A stretch of 64,000 nucleotides of DNA from a bacterium. GTDB lineage: Bacteria; Bacillota; Bacilli; Lactobacillales; Streptococcaceae. The notes below the pieces were generated by a model that was not told where the DNA came from, did no database searches, and was given only the letters and a program-made list of their open reading frames with translations. The stretch is from assembly GCA_905221085.1 (NCBI GenBank), contig CAJNBT010000002.1, positions 124,001 to 188,000 of the forward strand, in the 5' to 3' direction. The translations under genes and the position numbers were made by a program. Positions 8,378 through 16,123 of this stretch are shown here, in pieces; the stretch's first letter is position 1, and each line of letters starts with the position of its first letter.

Positions 8378-8745
8378 TATCTTAACAAATCTTTTTCAGA
8401 TTGTCAATCTGAAAGCTAGAACTTTTTACGGATACAACTCGATAAGGAGCTTTTCAATGTTAGAAGAGTATAGAGTGTCGTTTTAACTACACTCAAGGTT
8501 TGGAAGAATAGATATAAATTTTGGTTAAGGGGATGGATAAAAGAACTGAAATGAAGGTTGAAAAAATTAAAAATAAAAGGGTAGGGCTGGCACTATGTCT
8601 GAAAATAAGGTATGATATCAATGGGGTTATTCACTATCTGTTTTTGAGCTGTTGTGACAAGGAAATGTCAAAAAAGTATTAGATACTAAGCCCTCTATTT
8701 ATACTAAAGGATTTAAGACTCCTAAAATTAGCAAAGGAGAATCAG
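8378..8745. other. Intergenic region between divergent tetR and the TCS01-like operon
   Basis: About 370 bases without a convincing gene. A 49-codon open frame at 8533-8682 begins ATG but its ribosome site is too close and its protein matches nothing I know. The operon's ribosome site AAAGGAG lies just before 8746. No repeat element was recognised. Confidence 0.5.
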
Positions 8746-9423
8746 ATGCACAAGATTTTATTAGTAGAAGATGATCAGGTTATTCGTCAACAGGTCGGGA
8801 AAATGCTCTCTGAATGGGGATTTGAAGTGGTCTTGGTAGAAGACTTTATGGAAGTTTTGAGTCTTTTTGTCCAGTCGGAACCTCATTTGGTTCTCATGGA
8901 TATTGGCTTGCCCTTGTTTAACGGTTATCACTGGTGTCAGGAGATTCGCAAGATTTCCAAGGTGCCGATTATGTTTCTGTCTTCGAGAGACCAGGCTATG
9001 GATATCGTAATGGCGATTAATATGGGGGCGGATGACTTTGTGACCAAGCCTTTTGACCAGCAGGTTCTTCTAGCCAAGGTTCAGGGCTTGTTGCGCCGTT
9101 CCTATGAGTTTGGGCGTGACGAGAGTTTACTGGAATATGCCGGTGTGATCCTCAATACCAAATCCATGGATGTACATTATCAAGGGCAAGTGTTGAATTT
9201 GACTAAGAACGAATTCCAGATTTTACGCGTTTTGTTTGAACACGCAGGAAATATCGTAGCGCGTGATGACCTGATGCGGGAACTTTGGAACAGTGACTTT
9301 TTCATTGATGATAATACCCTCTCTGTCAATGTGGCTCGTTTGCGTAAAAAATTGGAAGAGCAGGGCTTGGTAGGATTTATCGAGACCAAGAAAGGGATAG
9401 GGTACGGACTGAAGCATGCTTGA
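8746..9423 (+). CDS. Response regulator, BceR type (TCS01-like)
   Basis: A 225-residue OmpR-family regulator: receiver domain (residues 1-115) with acidic pocket EDD at 8-10, phospho-acceptor Asp52 in LVLMDIGLP and the conserved Lys in FVTKPFD; then a winged-helix DNA-binding domain ending FIETKKGIGYGLKHA. It overlaps the kinase gene by 8 bases. In pneumococcus the equivalent pair (TCS01, SP_1633/1632 from memory) responds to bacitracin-type cell-wall antibiotics and controls a BceAB-like transporter encoded elsewhere. Here a broken permease remnant follows the operon. Confidence 0.9.
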   Translation: MHKILLVEDDQVIRQQVGKMLSEWGFEVVLVEDFMEVLSLFVQSEPHLVLMDIGLPLFNGYHWCQEIRKISKVPIMFLSSRDQAMDIVMAINMGADDFVTKPFDQQVLLAKVQGLLRRSYEFGRDESLLEYAGVILNTKSMDVHYQGQVLNLTKNEFQILRVLFEHAGNIVARDDLMRELWNSDFFIDDNTLSVNVARLRKKLEEQGLVGFIETKKGIGYGLKHA

Positions 9424-10390
9424 TTGGAAACAATTTTTTCTAGCCTATCTGCGCTCACGTAGTCGTCTGTTTGTCTATCTGCTTGCTTTAGCATTTCTGG
9501 TTTTGCTCTTTCAGTTTTTATTTGCCAGTTTAGGAATTTACTTTCTCTACTTTTTCCTCTTGTGTTGCTTTGTAACTATTTTATTTTTCACTTGGGACAT
9601 ATTGGTGGAAATGCAGGTCTATCGTCAGGAAATTCTCTATGGTGAGAGGGAAGCTCAGTCTCCTTTGGAAAGAGCCTTAGCTGAAAAATTAGAAGCGCGT
9701 GAGATGGAACTCTATCAGCAGAGGTCAGATTCAGAAAGAAAACTGACGGATTTGCTGGATTACTATACCTTGTGGGTGCATCAGATTAAGACCCCCATTG
9801 CAGCCAGTCAATTGTTAGTTGCAGAAGTCGCAGACCGCCAACTGAAGCAGCAACTAGAACAAGAAATTTTCAAAATTGATTCCTATACCAATCTAGTCTT
9901 GCAGTACCTGCGTTTAGAAAGTTTCCATGATGATTTGGTCTTAAAGCAGGTTCAAATTGAGGACTTGGTCAAGGAAATACTGCGTAAATACGCCCTTTTC
10001 TTTATTCAAAAAGGCTTAAGTGTCAATCTGCATGACCTTGATAAAGAAATTGTGACGGATAAAAAGTGGCTGCTAGTGGTCATTGAGCAAATCATCTCCA
10101 ATAGTCTCAAGTACACCAAGGAAGGTGGTCTGGAGATTTATATGGACGGGCAAGAGCTTTGTATCAAGGATACGGGAATCGGGATAAAAAACAGTGACGT
10201 CCTCCGAGTCTTTGAACGTGGGTTTTCAGGCTATAATGGACGCCTAACCCAGCAGTCATCTGGACTTGGGCTTTACCTATCCAAGAAAATTTCTGAAGAA
10301 CTGGGGCACCAGATTCGTATCGAGTCTGAGGTCGGAAAAGGAACGATAGTAAGAATTAAGTTTTCCGATATGAATCTGATAATTGAGTGA
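9416..10390 (+). CDS. Intramembrane-sensing histidine kinase, BceS type (TCS01-like)
   Basis: A 324-residue kinase with two closely spaced membrane helices (about residues 18-38 and 41-60) and almost no extracellular loop, the hallmark of BceS-like kinases that read signal from a BceAB transporter. The phospho-accepting His122 lies in LWVHQIKTPIAAS; the ATP-binding domain has N-box ISNSLKYT, G1 IKDTGIGIK and G2 SGLGLYLSKKI. It is translationally coupled to the response regulator. Because such kinases need a partner transporter, the missing intact one next door is notable. Confidence 0.9.
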   Translation: MLDWKQFFLAYLRSRSRLFVYLLALAFLVLLFQFLFASLGIYFLYFFLLCCFVTILFFTWDILVEMQVYRQEILYGEREAQSPLERALAEKLEAREMELYQQRSDSERKLTDLLDYYTLWVHQIKTPIAASQLLVAEVADRQLKQQLEQEIFKIDSYTNLVLQYLRLESFHDDLVLKQVQIEDLVKEILRKYALFFIQKGLSVNLHDLDKEIVTDKKWLLVVIEQIISNSLKYTKEGGLEIYMDGQELCIKDTGIGIKNSDVLRVFERGFSGYNGRLTQQSSGLGLYLSKKISEELGHQIRIESEVGKGTIVRIKFSDMNLIIE

Positions 10391-10404
10391 GCATGATAGA
10401 TAAG

Positions 10405-10433
10405 AGCCCAGGATAAGACAACTGGGCTTTTTT
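10405..10433 (+). terminator. Terminator after the TCS01-like operon
   Basis: AGCCCAG (10405-10411) pairs with CTGGGCT (10422-10428), followed by TTTTT. Confidence 0.85.
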
Positions 10434-10459
10434 ATCTTTAACTGTGTATCCTAGTAAAT

Positions 10460-10744
10460 TATTTTATCTACTATAAACAAATCTCTGATGGATATGAAGA
10501 CCACGAACGAAAAGGTAGGTCTAGATCAAAAGCAGATTAAGCAAACCATTAACAAGCAAATCTTGACAGTTTTCTTCCTTCCTGTAATTTTTGCATTTCT
10601 CCATTGGCCTTTGCTTATCATATGCTTTGTTTAGTTCTAGAGATCATTGAAGTAGTCGATGATTCCATGAGGTTGACGCTAACTTTCTCTATCTGTTCAA
10701 TTGATAGATTTCTTCAGAGAAAGACTGTAAAATTTTTGATATAA
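10460..10744 (+). pseudogene. Remnant of a BceB-like ABC permease C-terminus
   Basis: No intact frame exists, but translations match the end of BceB/FtsX-type permeases. One frame reads FIYYKQISDGYEDHER from about 10463, a second reads KVGLDQKQIKQTINKQI then LTVFFLPVIFAFLH from 10512, and the first frame resumes at 10604 with LAFAYHMLCLVLEIIEVVDD, then degenerates to a stop at 10742. The order and spacing follow the last third of BceB, where YKQISEGYED, KVGLDQKQIK and HLAFAYHML are conserved. At least two frameshifts separate the pieces. This directly follows a BceRS-type system. Confidence 0.7.
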
Positions 10745-10887
10745 TATGTAGGATGGACTGATGGATATTTAAAAGATAATGTTCAAAAGAATTATAAGTG
10801 AGAATTAAAAACATGTCAGTTTGGACAGAAGTCTCTCTACCATCATCCATGCAGAAACAAGATTATATGAAATAAAAGGAGTAACCA

Positions 10888-11937
10888 ATGTCCGGAAATT
10901 ATTCAACACGTGAATTCCGCGAGAAGCTATATGATGACCTTCATGTTCGTTTAAGAAATACAGTGATTTTGATGTGTGCGATTTTTATTTCCTCTATAGG
11001 TCTAAATATGAATTCAACAGCTGTCATTATTGGAGCCATGCTGATTTCCCCTCTTATGACACCGATTGTTGGACTGGGATTCGGTTTAGCTATTTTTGAT
11101 ACGCGTTTAATCAAGTAATCTCTAGAGGTTTTATTTACTCAAGTATTGGTCAGCTTGCTTGTCTCGACTCTGTATTTCTGGATTTCGCCTTTATCTTATG
11201 CAAGTAGCGAGTTGATCGCACGAACCTCTCCAACCATTTGGGATGTTCTCATTGCTATTGCGGGTGGGATAGCAGGTTTTATTGGTTCAAGGAAAAAAGA
11301 AGCAAACAATATCGTACCAGGAGTAGCCATCGCAACAGCTCTGATGCCACCTATCTGCACTGCAGGCTATGGTTTAGCTAATGGAAATGTACGATTTTTA
11401 TTTGGGGCTCTTTATCTTTTCTTGATCAACTGTGTCTTTATCATGCTAATCAACATTGTTGGAACAAGAATTATGATGAGAAAATCTCCCTTAAGTTCAT
11501 TTAAAGAGCTAAACATTAAAATGAGAATTGGGTTGATATCCTTAATTGTATTATTGGTTCTTCCAGCCAGCTATTCAGCAGTCACTCTGACGATGGATCA
11601 AGCACGAAAAGAAGGGATCAAACAATTTGTAGGAAAAGAGTTCGCCAATCATACGGTCATTAATCAAGTCTACAAATCAAGAAATAATGAGTTGGTCTTG
11701 ACGGTTGTTGGAGATCCGATTTCAGAAGAAGAATTAGAAACGCTCCACCAAAAACAAGCCTCTTACGGTATTCAATCTGTTCAATTGAAAGTGAATCAAG
11801 TTCATAATTCAACAAAATTAGACAGTGATACGACCAAGGAATTTTATGAAACCATTAACAAGTATATCGATCAAAAACTCTCTGAAAAGGATTCACAAAA
11901 AGATCTCGTAAAAGAAAATGAAGCAGACAAGGATTGA
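10888..11937 (+). pseudogene. DUF389 membrane protein interrupted by an in-frame stop
   Basis: The reading frame starts with AAAGGAG-ATG at 10888 and continues without shift to 11937, apart from one TAA at 11116-11118 after [20 protein letters not shown] and RLIK. After the stop the frame continues SLEVLFTQVLVSLLVSTLYF. The intact product would be about 349 residues with an N-terminal membrane domain of five or six helices (including FIGSRKKEANNIVPGVAIAT and ALMPPICTAGYGLA) and a soluble tail. A single C-to-T change (CAA to TAA) explains it. DUF389 proteins have no firm function. Recoding or a sequencing error is possible. Confidence 0.85.
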
Positions 11938-12023
11938 AGATATTGACCTTATCTAACTCATGAAAGTAAATCTTCAGTGGTGGTTTGACCAATCACTACT
12001 AGCTCAGATTAAATAAAATATAA

Positions 12024-12055
12024 AAAGCAACAGCTGAAATAGTTGTTGCTTTTTC
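12024..12055. terminator. Terminator between DUF389 remnant and thrS
   Basis: AGCAACA (12026-12032) pairs with TGTTGCT (12044-12050), with A-rich left and T-rich right flanks, between convergent genes. Confidence 0.75.
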
Positions 12056-12090
12056 TGACTCTGAAAAATGTTTCTTAGACTGTGATTGTT

Positions 12091-14034
12091 TTATTTCTCA
12101 ACGCGTGATTTGTTGGCGATATCAGCTAGGATAGCTTGAACAAAATCATCAACTGAGACAGTTTGTGTTTCTTTTTGTCCATAGCGACGAACGTTGACAG
12201 TTCCGTCTTCCATTTCCTTGTCACCAACGATCAATTGGTAAGGAATCTTGCTAGTTTGTGATGCACGGATTTTGAACTGCATTTTTTCATTGCGCTCATC
12301 TACATCTGCACGGACACCGCGGTCACGGAGTTTCTTCGCTACTTCCCATGCGTAGTCCACATGTTTCTCGTTAGAAACTGGGATGAGGGTTACTTGGTGT
12401 GGTGCAAGCCATGTTGGGAAGGCACCCTTGTAGTTTTCAATCAAGATAGCTGTGAAGCGTTCCATAGTTGAGATAACTCCACGGTGGATCATAACTGGAC
12501 GGTGCTCTTCGCCATCAGCTCCGATGTATTTAAGGTCGAAACGTTCTGGAAGCAAGAAGTCAAGCTGGATAGTAGAAAGAGTTTCTTCTTTTCCAAGAGC
12601 GGTCTTAACTTGAATATCCAATTTTGGTCCGTAGAAGGCTGCTTCACCTTCGGCTTCAAAGTAGTCCACGCCCATTTCATCAAGGGCTGCACGAAGCATG
12701 GTTTGAGCATTTTCCCACATCTCATCATTATCAAAGTACTTATGAGTATCTTGAGGGTCACGAAGAGATAGGCGGAAGCGGTATTCAGTCAAGTTGAAAT
12801 CTTCATAAACATCGATAATCAACTGAAGGGCACGTTGGAATTCTTCTTGGATTTGTTCAGGAGTTACAAAGAGGTGCCCATCGTTGAGAGACATTTCACG
12901 CACACGTTGAAGACCAGTGAGGGCACCAGATTTTTCGTAGCGGTGCATCATACCGATTTCAGCGATACGGATTGGCAACTCACGGTAAGAGTGAACATGG
13001 TGTTTGAAGACTTGGATGTGGTGCGGGCAGTTCATTGGACGAAGGACAAATTCTTCCCCGTCACCCATGTCCATAGTTGGGAACATGTCTTCTTGGTAAT
13101 GATCCCAGTGACCAGAAGTCTTGTAAAGTTCAACAGAAGCAAGTGGTGGAGTGTAGACGTGTTGGTAGCCTGAAGCCAACTCCTTGTCAACGATATAGCG
13201 TTCCAACTCACGACGAATAGTCGCACCGTTTGGCAACCAGAATGGCAAACCTTGTCCCACCTCTTGTGAAATCATAAAGAGGTCAAGTTCTTTACCAAGT
13301 TTACGGTGGTCACGTTCCTTAGCTTCTTCACGCATTTGGAGGTAGTTCTTCAAGTCTTTCTTGTCAAACCAAGCTGTACCGTAGATACGTTGCATCATAG
13401 CGTTGTCGCTATTTCCACGCCAGTAAGCACCTGCTACATGGAGAAGGTGGAAGATTTGGATACGGCCTGTTGAAGGGACGTGAGGGCCACGGCAAAGGTC
13501 CACGTATTCACCCTGACGGTAGATAGTCAAACCACCTTCGTCTTCTGAGTGTTCTTCAATCAATTCCAACTTGTAAGGGTCATTTTTGAAGATTTCACGT
13601 GCCTCGTCTTTAGTAACTTCTTCACGAATTGATGGGAAGTTTTCTTTGACGATTTTTTGCATTTCTTCTTCAATACGAGGAAGGTCTTCATTTGAGATTT
13701 GACCAGCTTGGTTGTCTGTATCGTAGTAGAAACCATCTTCGATAGCTGGACCAACTCCTAAGTGAATGTCTGGGAAAAGACGACGAGTTGCTTGGGCGAA
13801 CAAGTGAGCAGCTGAGTGACGCAAGATTGGAAGGGCATCTTCGTGATCAGGTGTCACAATTTCGATGTTTCCACCTTCAGTGATAGCACGAGTAGTGTCG
13901 ATGAGTTTGCCGTTGAATTTACCAGCCAAGGCTTTTTTAGCTAGGGAATTGCTGATAGATTGGGCAATTTCAAAAGTAGTAACGCCAGATTCGAATTCAC
14001 GAACAGCGCCATCTGGGAAAGTAATGTTAATCAT
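12091..14034 (-). CDS. thrS: Threonyl-tRNA synthetase
   Basis: This 647-residue enzyme charges tRNA-Thr with threonine. It has an N-terminal TGS domain (residues 1-62), an editing domain with HSAAHLFAQ and the late CRGPHVPS motif, a class II catalytic core ([37 protein letters not shown] with zinc ligands Cys and His; [14 protein letters not shown] as motif 3) and a C-terminal anticodon domain ([18 protein letters not shown]). Length is normal. RBS AAGGAG precedes ATG. The P-loop kinase gene ends 21 bases upstream and the T-box lies above that, so both genes are probably controlled by uncharged tRNA-Thr. Confidence 0.98.
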   Translation of the reverse strand: MINITFPDGAVREFESGVTTFEIAQSISNSLAKKALAGKFNGKLIDTTRAITEGGNIEIVTPDHEDALPILRHSAAHLFAQATRRLFPDIHLGVGPAIEDGFYYDTDNQAGQISNEDLPRIEEEMQKIVKENFPSIREEVTKDEAREIFKNDPYKLELIEEHSEDEGGLTIYRQGEYVDLCRGPHVPSTGRIQIFHLLHVAGAYWRGNSDNAMMQRIYGTAWFDKKDLKNYLQMREEAKERDHRKLGKELDLFMISQEVGQGLPFWLPNGATIRRELERYIVDKELASGYQHVYTPPLASVELYKTSGHWDHYQEDMFPTMDMGDGEEFVLRPMNCPHHIQVFKHHVHSYRELPIRIAEIGMMHRYEKSGALTGLQRVREMSLNDGHLFVTPEQIQEEFQRALQLIIDVYEDFNLTEYRFRLSLRDPQDTHKYFDNDEMWENAQTMLRAALDEMGVDYFEAEGEAAFYGPKLDIQVKTALGKEETLSTIQLDFLLPERFDLKYIGADGEEHRPVMIHRGVISTMERFTAILIENYKGAFPTWLAPHQVTLIPVSNEKHVDYAWEVAKKLRDRGVRADVDERNEKMQFKIRASQTSKIPYQLIVGDKEMEDGTVNVRRYGQKETQTVSVDDFVQAILADIANKSRVEK

Positions 14035-14055
14035 GATGTTCTCCTTAAATATTTA

Positions 14056-14670
14056 TTATTTGTTGTTGGACAATTTTAAGAGCCGAGCAACCTCTTTCAT
14101 AGTCTGATTTTCTGATTGACTACCATCTGTCAAGAGACTAGAATATCCTAATTCCATTGCTTCTTTACGAACCATTTGGGCAAAAAGAATGTCTCGTTGC
14201 ATCCAGTTTTCAAAAGCTTTATCAGGGTTGGTTGTTCCCTCCAAGACATAAGGAACCCATTCTCTCTGTCTATAATGCTTTTTCTGAAAATCAGCTGTCG
14301 GAGTTAAGCATAGATAGGAAGACGCTGGACATTCAAGCTCCTTAACCAAGTGAGGCAACAGTCCTGCTCCCTCCACCAAGAGATGCCTGTTTTGATTTTT
14401 TATCAAGTAAGATTTTACATAAGGAAAAATCTCCTCATAAAAGTGCCATTCTTCATCCGCCATCTCTTCTGGATTTCTCATCCAGATTTGTTCCGGACTT
14501 CTATCCTGTCTAAGAAGGCAAATTGGTTGGGAGTCTGCACTTGCTTGACTCATCATCTCGTCTACCAAATCATCGAGTTTGATATGACGTAGCTGATATT
14601 GTCTAGCAAGAAGTGAGGCAATTGTTGACTTTCCACTACAAGGAGATCCACCAATCATGTAAAGCACCAT
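14056..14670 (-). CDS. P-loop nucleotide kinase-like protein, cotranscribed with thrS
   Basis: A 204-residue protein with a Walker A motif GGSPCSGKST at residues 7-16 followed by IKLDDLVDEMM, resembling small-molecule kinases (shikimate, gluconate or 2-phosphoglycerate kinase-like). Acceptor and lid residues are suggested by LLVEGAGLLPHLV and QKKHYRQREWVPYVLEG, but the substrate is not identifiable. A longer frame could start at 14751, but that part overlaps the T-box terminator; the ATG at 14670 has a strong AGGAGG ribosome site at about 14674-14680. It sits between the T-box and thrS, unusual for a gene of unknown role. Confidence 0.8.
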   Translation of the reverse strand: MVLYMIGGSPCSGKSTIASLLARQYQLRHIKLDDLVDEMMSQASADSQPICLLRQDRSPEQIWMRNPEEMADEEWHFYEEIFPYVKSYLIKNQNRHLLVEGAGLLPHLVKELECPASSYLCLTPTADFQKKHYRQREWVPYVLEGTTNPDKAFENWMQRDILFAQMVRKEAMELGYSSLLTDGSQSENQTMKEVARLLKLSNNK

Positions 14671-14681
14671 TCTTCCTCCTT

Positions 14682-14898
14682 CTGAAAAACAAAAAGCGAC
14701 ATCCTCGAAAGGACGTCGCAACGTGGTTCCACCTTCATTTATGTTCCTCAAAAAAGAGGGACACCTCTGATTGGCTCTAACGTGGCCACCGTTTTATGTT
14801 TTCATAAAAAACTCAAGAGTAGTATCAGTTTAGGCTCTCTATGCGTTTCCAGCAACCACGCACTCTCTAGTAGAAAGGGACTAAGTGACTTGTCTCTA
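14682..14898 (-). ncRNA. T-box riboswitch (threonine)
   Basis: Read on the minus strand, the leader contains the T-box core AGGTGGAACCACG (14722-14734) followed by a terminator hairpin GCGACGTCC/GGATGTCGC (14696-14719) and TTTTTGTTTTT. An upstream stem-I region includes GAGAGTGCGTGG and GATACTACTCTTGAG, where an ACU (Thr) specifier is plausible. Uncharged tRNA-Thr would pair with the T-box bulge, disrupt the terminator and allow transcription of the kinase gene and thrS. The exact specifier placement is inferred, not proven. Confidence 0.9.
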
Positions 14899-14904
14899 TG
14901 GATT

Positions 14905-14932
14905 ATTATAGCATGATTGTGAAAATTTTCAA
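14905..14932 (-). promoter_or_regulatory. Promoter of the T-box/kinase/thrS transcript
   Basis: On the minus strand TTGAAA (14932-14927), 16-base spacer, TATAAT (14910-14905). Transcription would begin near 14898, giving a leader of about 215 bases. Confidence 0.75.
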
Positions 14933-15055
14933 GATATTTGTAGATTTTTTTGAATTTCCTTGTTGGAAAGGCGTTGGTAATCAGCTATGGTAATATTAGC
15001 AGAAATTGACAATCTTAATTGTGTTAGTGAAGCAAAGAGAAAGAAAGTAAATCTG

Positions 15056-15084
15056 TTGACAAAGATGTTAGTTATTGGTAGAAT
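15056..15084 (+). promoter_or_regulatory. rpsO promoter
   Basis: TTGACA (15056-15061), 17-base spacer and TAGAAT (15079-15084). Confidence 0.85.
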
Positions 15085-15091
15085 AGGGATT

Positions 15092-15174
15092 GTCGTAAAG
15101 ACAAATAACTTCTTCTTGGTTACAGGCATGCCAACCTGTCACTCGGATGAAGCCAAATAAAAAGGAGAAACATC
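15092..15174 (+). promoter_or_regulatory. rpsO 5' leader, possible S15 autoregulatory structure
   Basis: The leader holds interleaved complementary pairs: TTGG (15116-15119) with CCAA (15131-15134), and ACAGG (15122-15126) with CCTGT (15135-15139). This could form a small pseudoknot or two alternative hairpins close to the AAGGAG ribosome site. S15 proteins of several bacteria repress their own mRNA through such structures; here it is an inference. Confidence 0.45.
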
Positions 15175-15444
15175 ATGGCAATCTCAAAAGAGAAAAAAAA
15201 TGAAATCATTGCACAATATGCACGTCACGAAGGTGATACAGGTTCAGTAGAGGTTCAAGTTGCTGTCCTTACTTGGGAAATCAACCACCTTAACGAACAC
15301 ATCAAACAACACAAAAAAGACCACGCTACTTACCGTGGATTGATGAAGAAAATCGGTCGCCGTCGTAACTTGCTTGCATACTTGCGTAAAAACGACGTTA
15401 ACCGTTACCGTGAGTTGATCAACTCTCTAGGACTTCGTCGTTAA
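15175..15444 (+). CDS. rpsO: 30S ribosomal protein S15
   Basis: An 89-residue protein with the full S15 signature: [40 protein letters not shown] and [20 protein letters not shown], ending GLRR. It binds the central domain of 16S rRNA early in 30S assembly. It has its own strong promoter, a structured leader and the ribosome site AAGGAG. The region after its stop contains its terminator and two further partial copies of that terminator region. Confidence 0.99.
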   Translation: MAISKEKKNEIIAQYARHEGDTGSVEVQVAVLTWEINHLNEHIKQHKKDHATYRGLMKKIGRRRNLLAYLRKNDVNRYRELINSLGLRR

Positions 15445-15500
15445 TCTTGCGTCTAAACCGTTTCTATACTTCGTTGGCTTCGGCTCGATGTACCATTAGT

Positions 15501-15580
15501 ACAATCTTCGCCTCGTCGCCTAGTCTATAAACGGTTTATCCAGCAAGACTGGAGCTCTCTGATTTTCAGAGGGCTTTTTT
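15501..15580 (+). repeat. Direct repeat R1 (rpsO downstream region)
   Basis: Positions 15501-15580 recur at 15703-15782 with only about four mismatches (for example CCTAGTC against CCTGGTC). The repeat includes the rpsO terminator. Confidence 0.85.
15553..15580 (+). terminator. rpsO terminator
   Basis: AGCTCTCTG and TCAGAGGGCT pair around ATTT and are followed by TTTTT. The sequence is repeated at about 15755-15782 and 16785-16811. Confidence 0.85.
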
Positions 15581-15641
15581 TGTTGTCACTTTACCTCGAT
15601 ATACTCAAGTATAATCTTCGGTTACGGTTCCTAGCACTGTA
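15553..15641 (+). repeat. 89-base direct repeat, left copy flanking cadD
   Basis: Starts AGCTCTCTGATTTTCAGAGG and ends GGTTCCTAGCACTGTA. A colinear 89-base copy with few mismatches lies at 16785-16873, on the far side of cadD. Confidence 0.85.
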
Positions 15642-15663
15642 AGGTAAAATAAACCAGATATTC

Positions 15664-15684
15664 TCCCTTCGGGGAGATTTTTTT
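15664..15684 (+). terminator. Hairpin terminator with TTCG loop
   Basis: TCTCCC-TTC-GGGGAGA stem-loop followed by TTTTTTT inside the repeat region. Confidence 0.7.
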
Positions 15685-15702
15685 GTTTCACTAAAATTTT
15701 GT

Positions 15703-15782
15703 ACAACCTTCGCCTCGTCGCCTGGTCTATAAACGGTTTATCCAGCAAGACTGGAGGTCTCTGATTTTCAGAGAGCTTTTTC
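15703..15782 (+). repeat. Direct repeat R2 (second copy)
   Basis: The second copy of the 80-base unit at 15501-15580, beginning ACAACCTTCGCC and ending in a terminator hairpin GGTCTCTGATTTTCAGAGAGC. Confidence 0.85.
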
Positions 15783-15861
15783 ATTAAGGTTTTATCGGTC
15801 ACAATTTTGGAGACTACAAAAACCTTAAATGGTATCAGCTAATTACACCATAAGGGTGCGT

Positions 15862-15890
15862 AGCTACTCGGCTTGAAAAGCCGAGTAGCT
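15862..15890. repeat. Perfect 12-base inverted repeat upstream of cadD
   Basis: AGCTACTCGGCT (15862-15873), loop TGAAA, AGCCGAGTAGCT (15879-15890). It has no T-tract, so it is not an ordinary terminator. Confidence 0.8.
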
Positions 15891-15928
15891 GTCTGCAAGC
15901 CCCTTCGGAGAGCCCACACTTTACGAAG

Positions 15929-15952
15929 TAAAGTATAGTATGTTATACTTTA
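15929..15952. promoter_or_regulatory. Palindromic operator/promoter candidate upstream of cadD
   Basis: TAAAGTATA (15929-15937) and TATACTTTA (15944-15952) form a perfect inverted repeat around GTATGT. It contains -10-like TATACT and could bind a metal-responsive repressor such as an ArsR/CadC-type protein; no such regulator gene is adjacent. Confidence 0.6.
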
Positions 15953-16017
15953 CATGGAAGTAGTCACCGAATTCCAGTTAGAAATTACTTTGTAACTACG
16001 TTTTGAGGAGGAGTAAA

Positions 16018-16092
16018 ATGCTTTCCTATGTTCGAAATTACCCACTAGCGATAGCTAAATTAATGTGTCTGTGCTCTCCTAAAATCTGCTGA
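16018..16092 (+). CDS. Candidate 24-residue Cys-rich leader peptide before cadD
   Basis: A small frame with an excellent GAGGAGGAG ribosome site starts MLSYVRNYPLAIAKL and ends MCLCSPKIC at TGA (16090-16092), 31 bases before cadD. Three of its last eight residues are cysteines. The position after the palindrome and before a cadmium exporter suggests a translated leader that could stall or bind metal, but a remnant of a lost regulator gene is equally possible. No family was recognised. Confidence 0.45.
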   Translation: MLSYVRNYPLAIAKLMCLCSPKIC

Positions 16093-16123
16093 TTTATTAC
16101 TGACCAATACAGGAGTTTTTTTT

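Noticed and set aside
8533-8682. 49-codon ORF upstream of the TCS01-like operon
   Set aside because: Ribosome site spacing is too short, the product matches nothing known and composition looks intergenic.
14671-14751. Longer N-terminus of the P-loop kinase
   Set aside because: The extra 27 codons translate the T-box and its terminator; a strong AGGAGG lies before ATG 14670.
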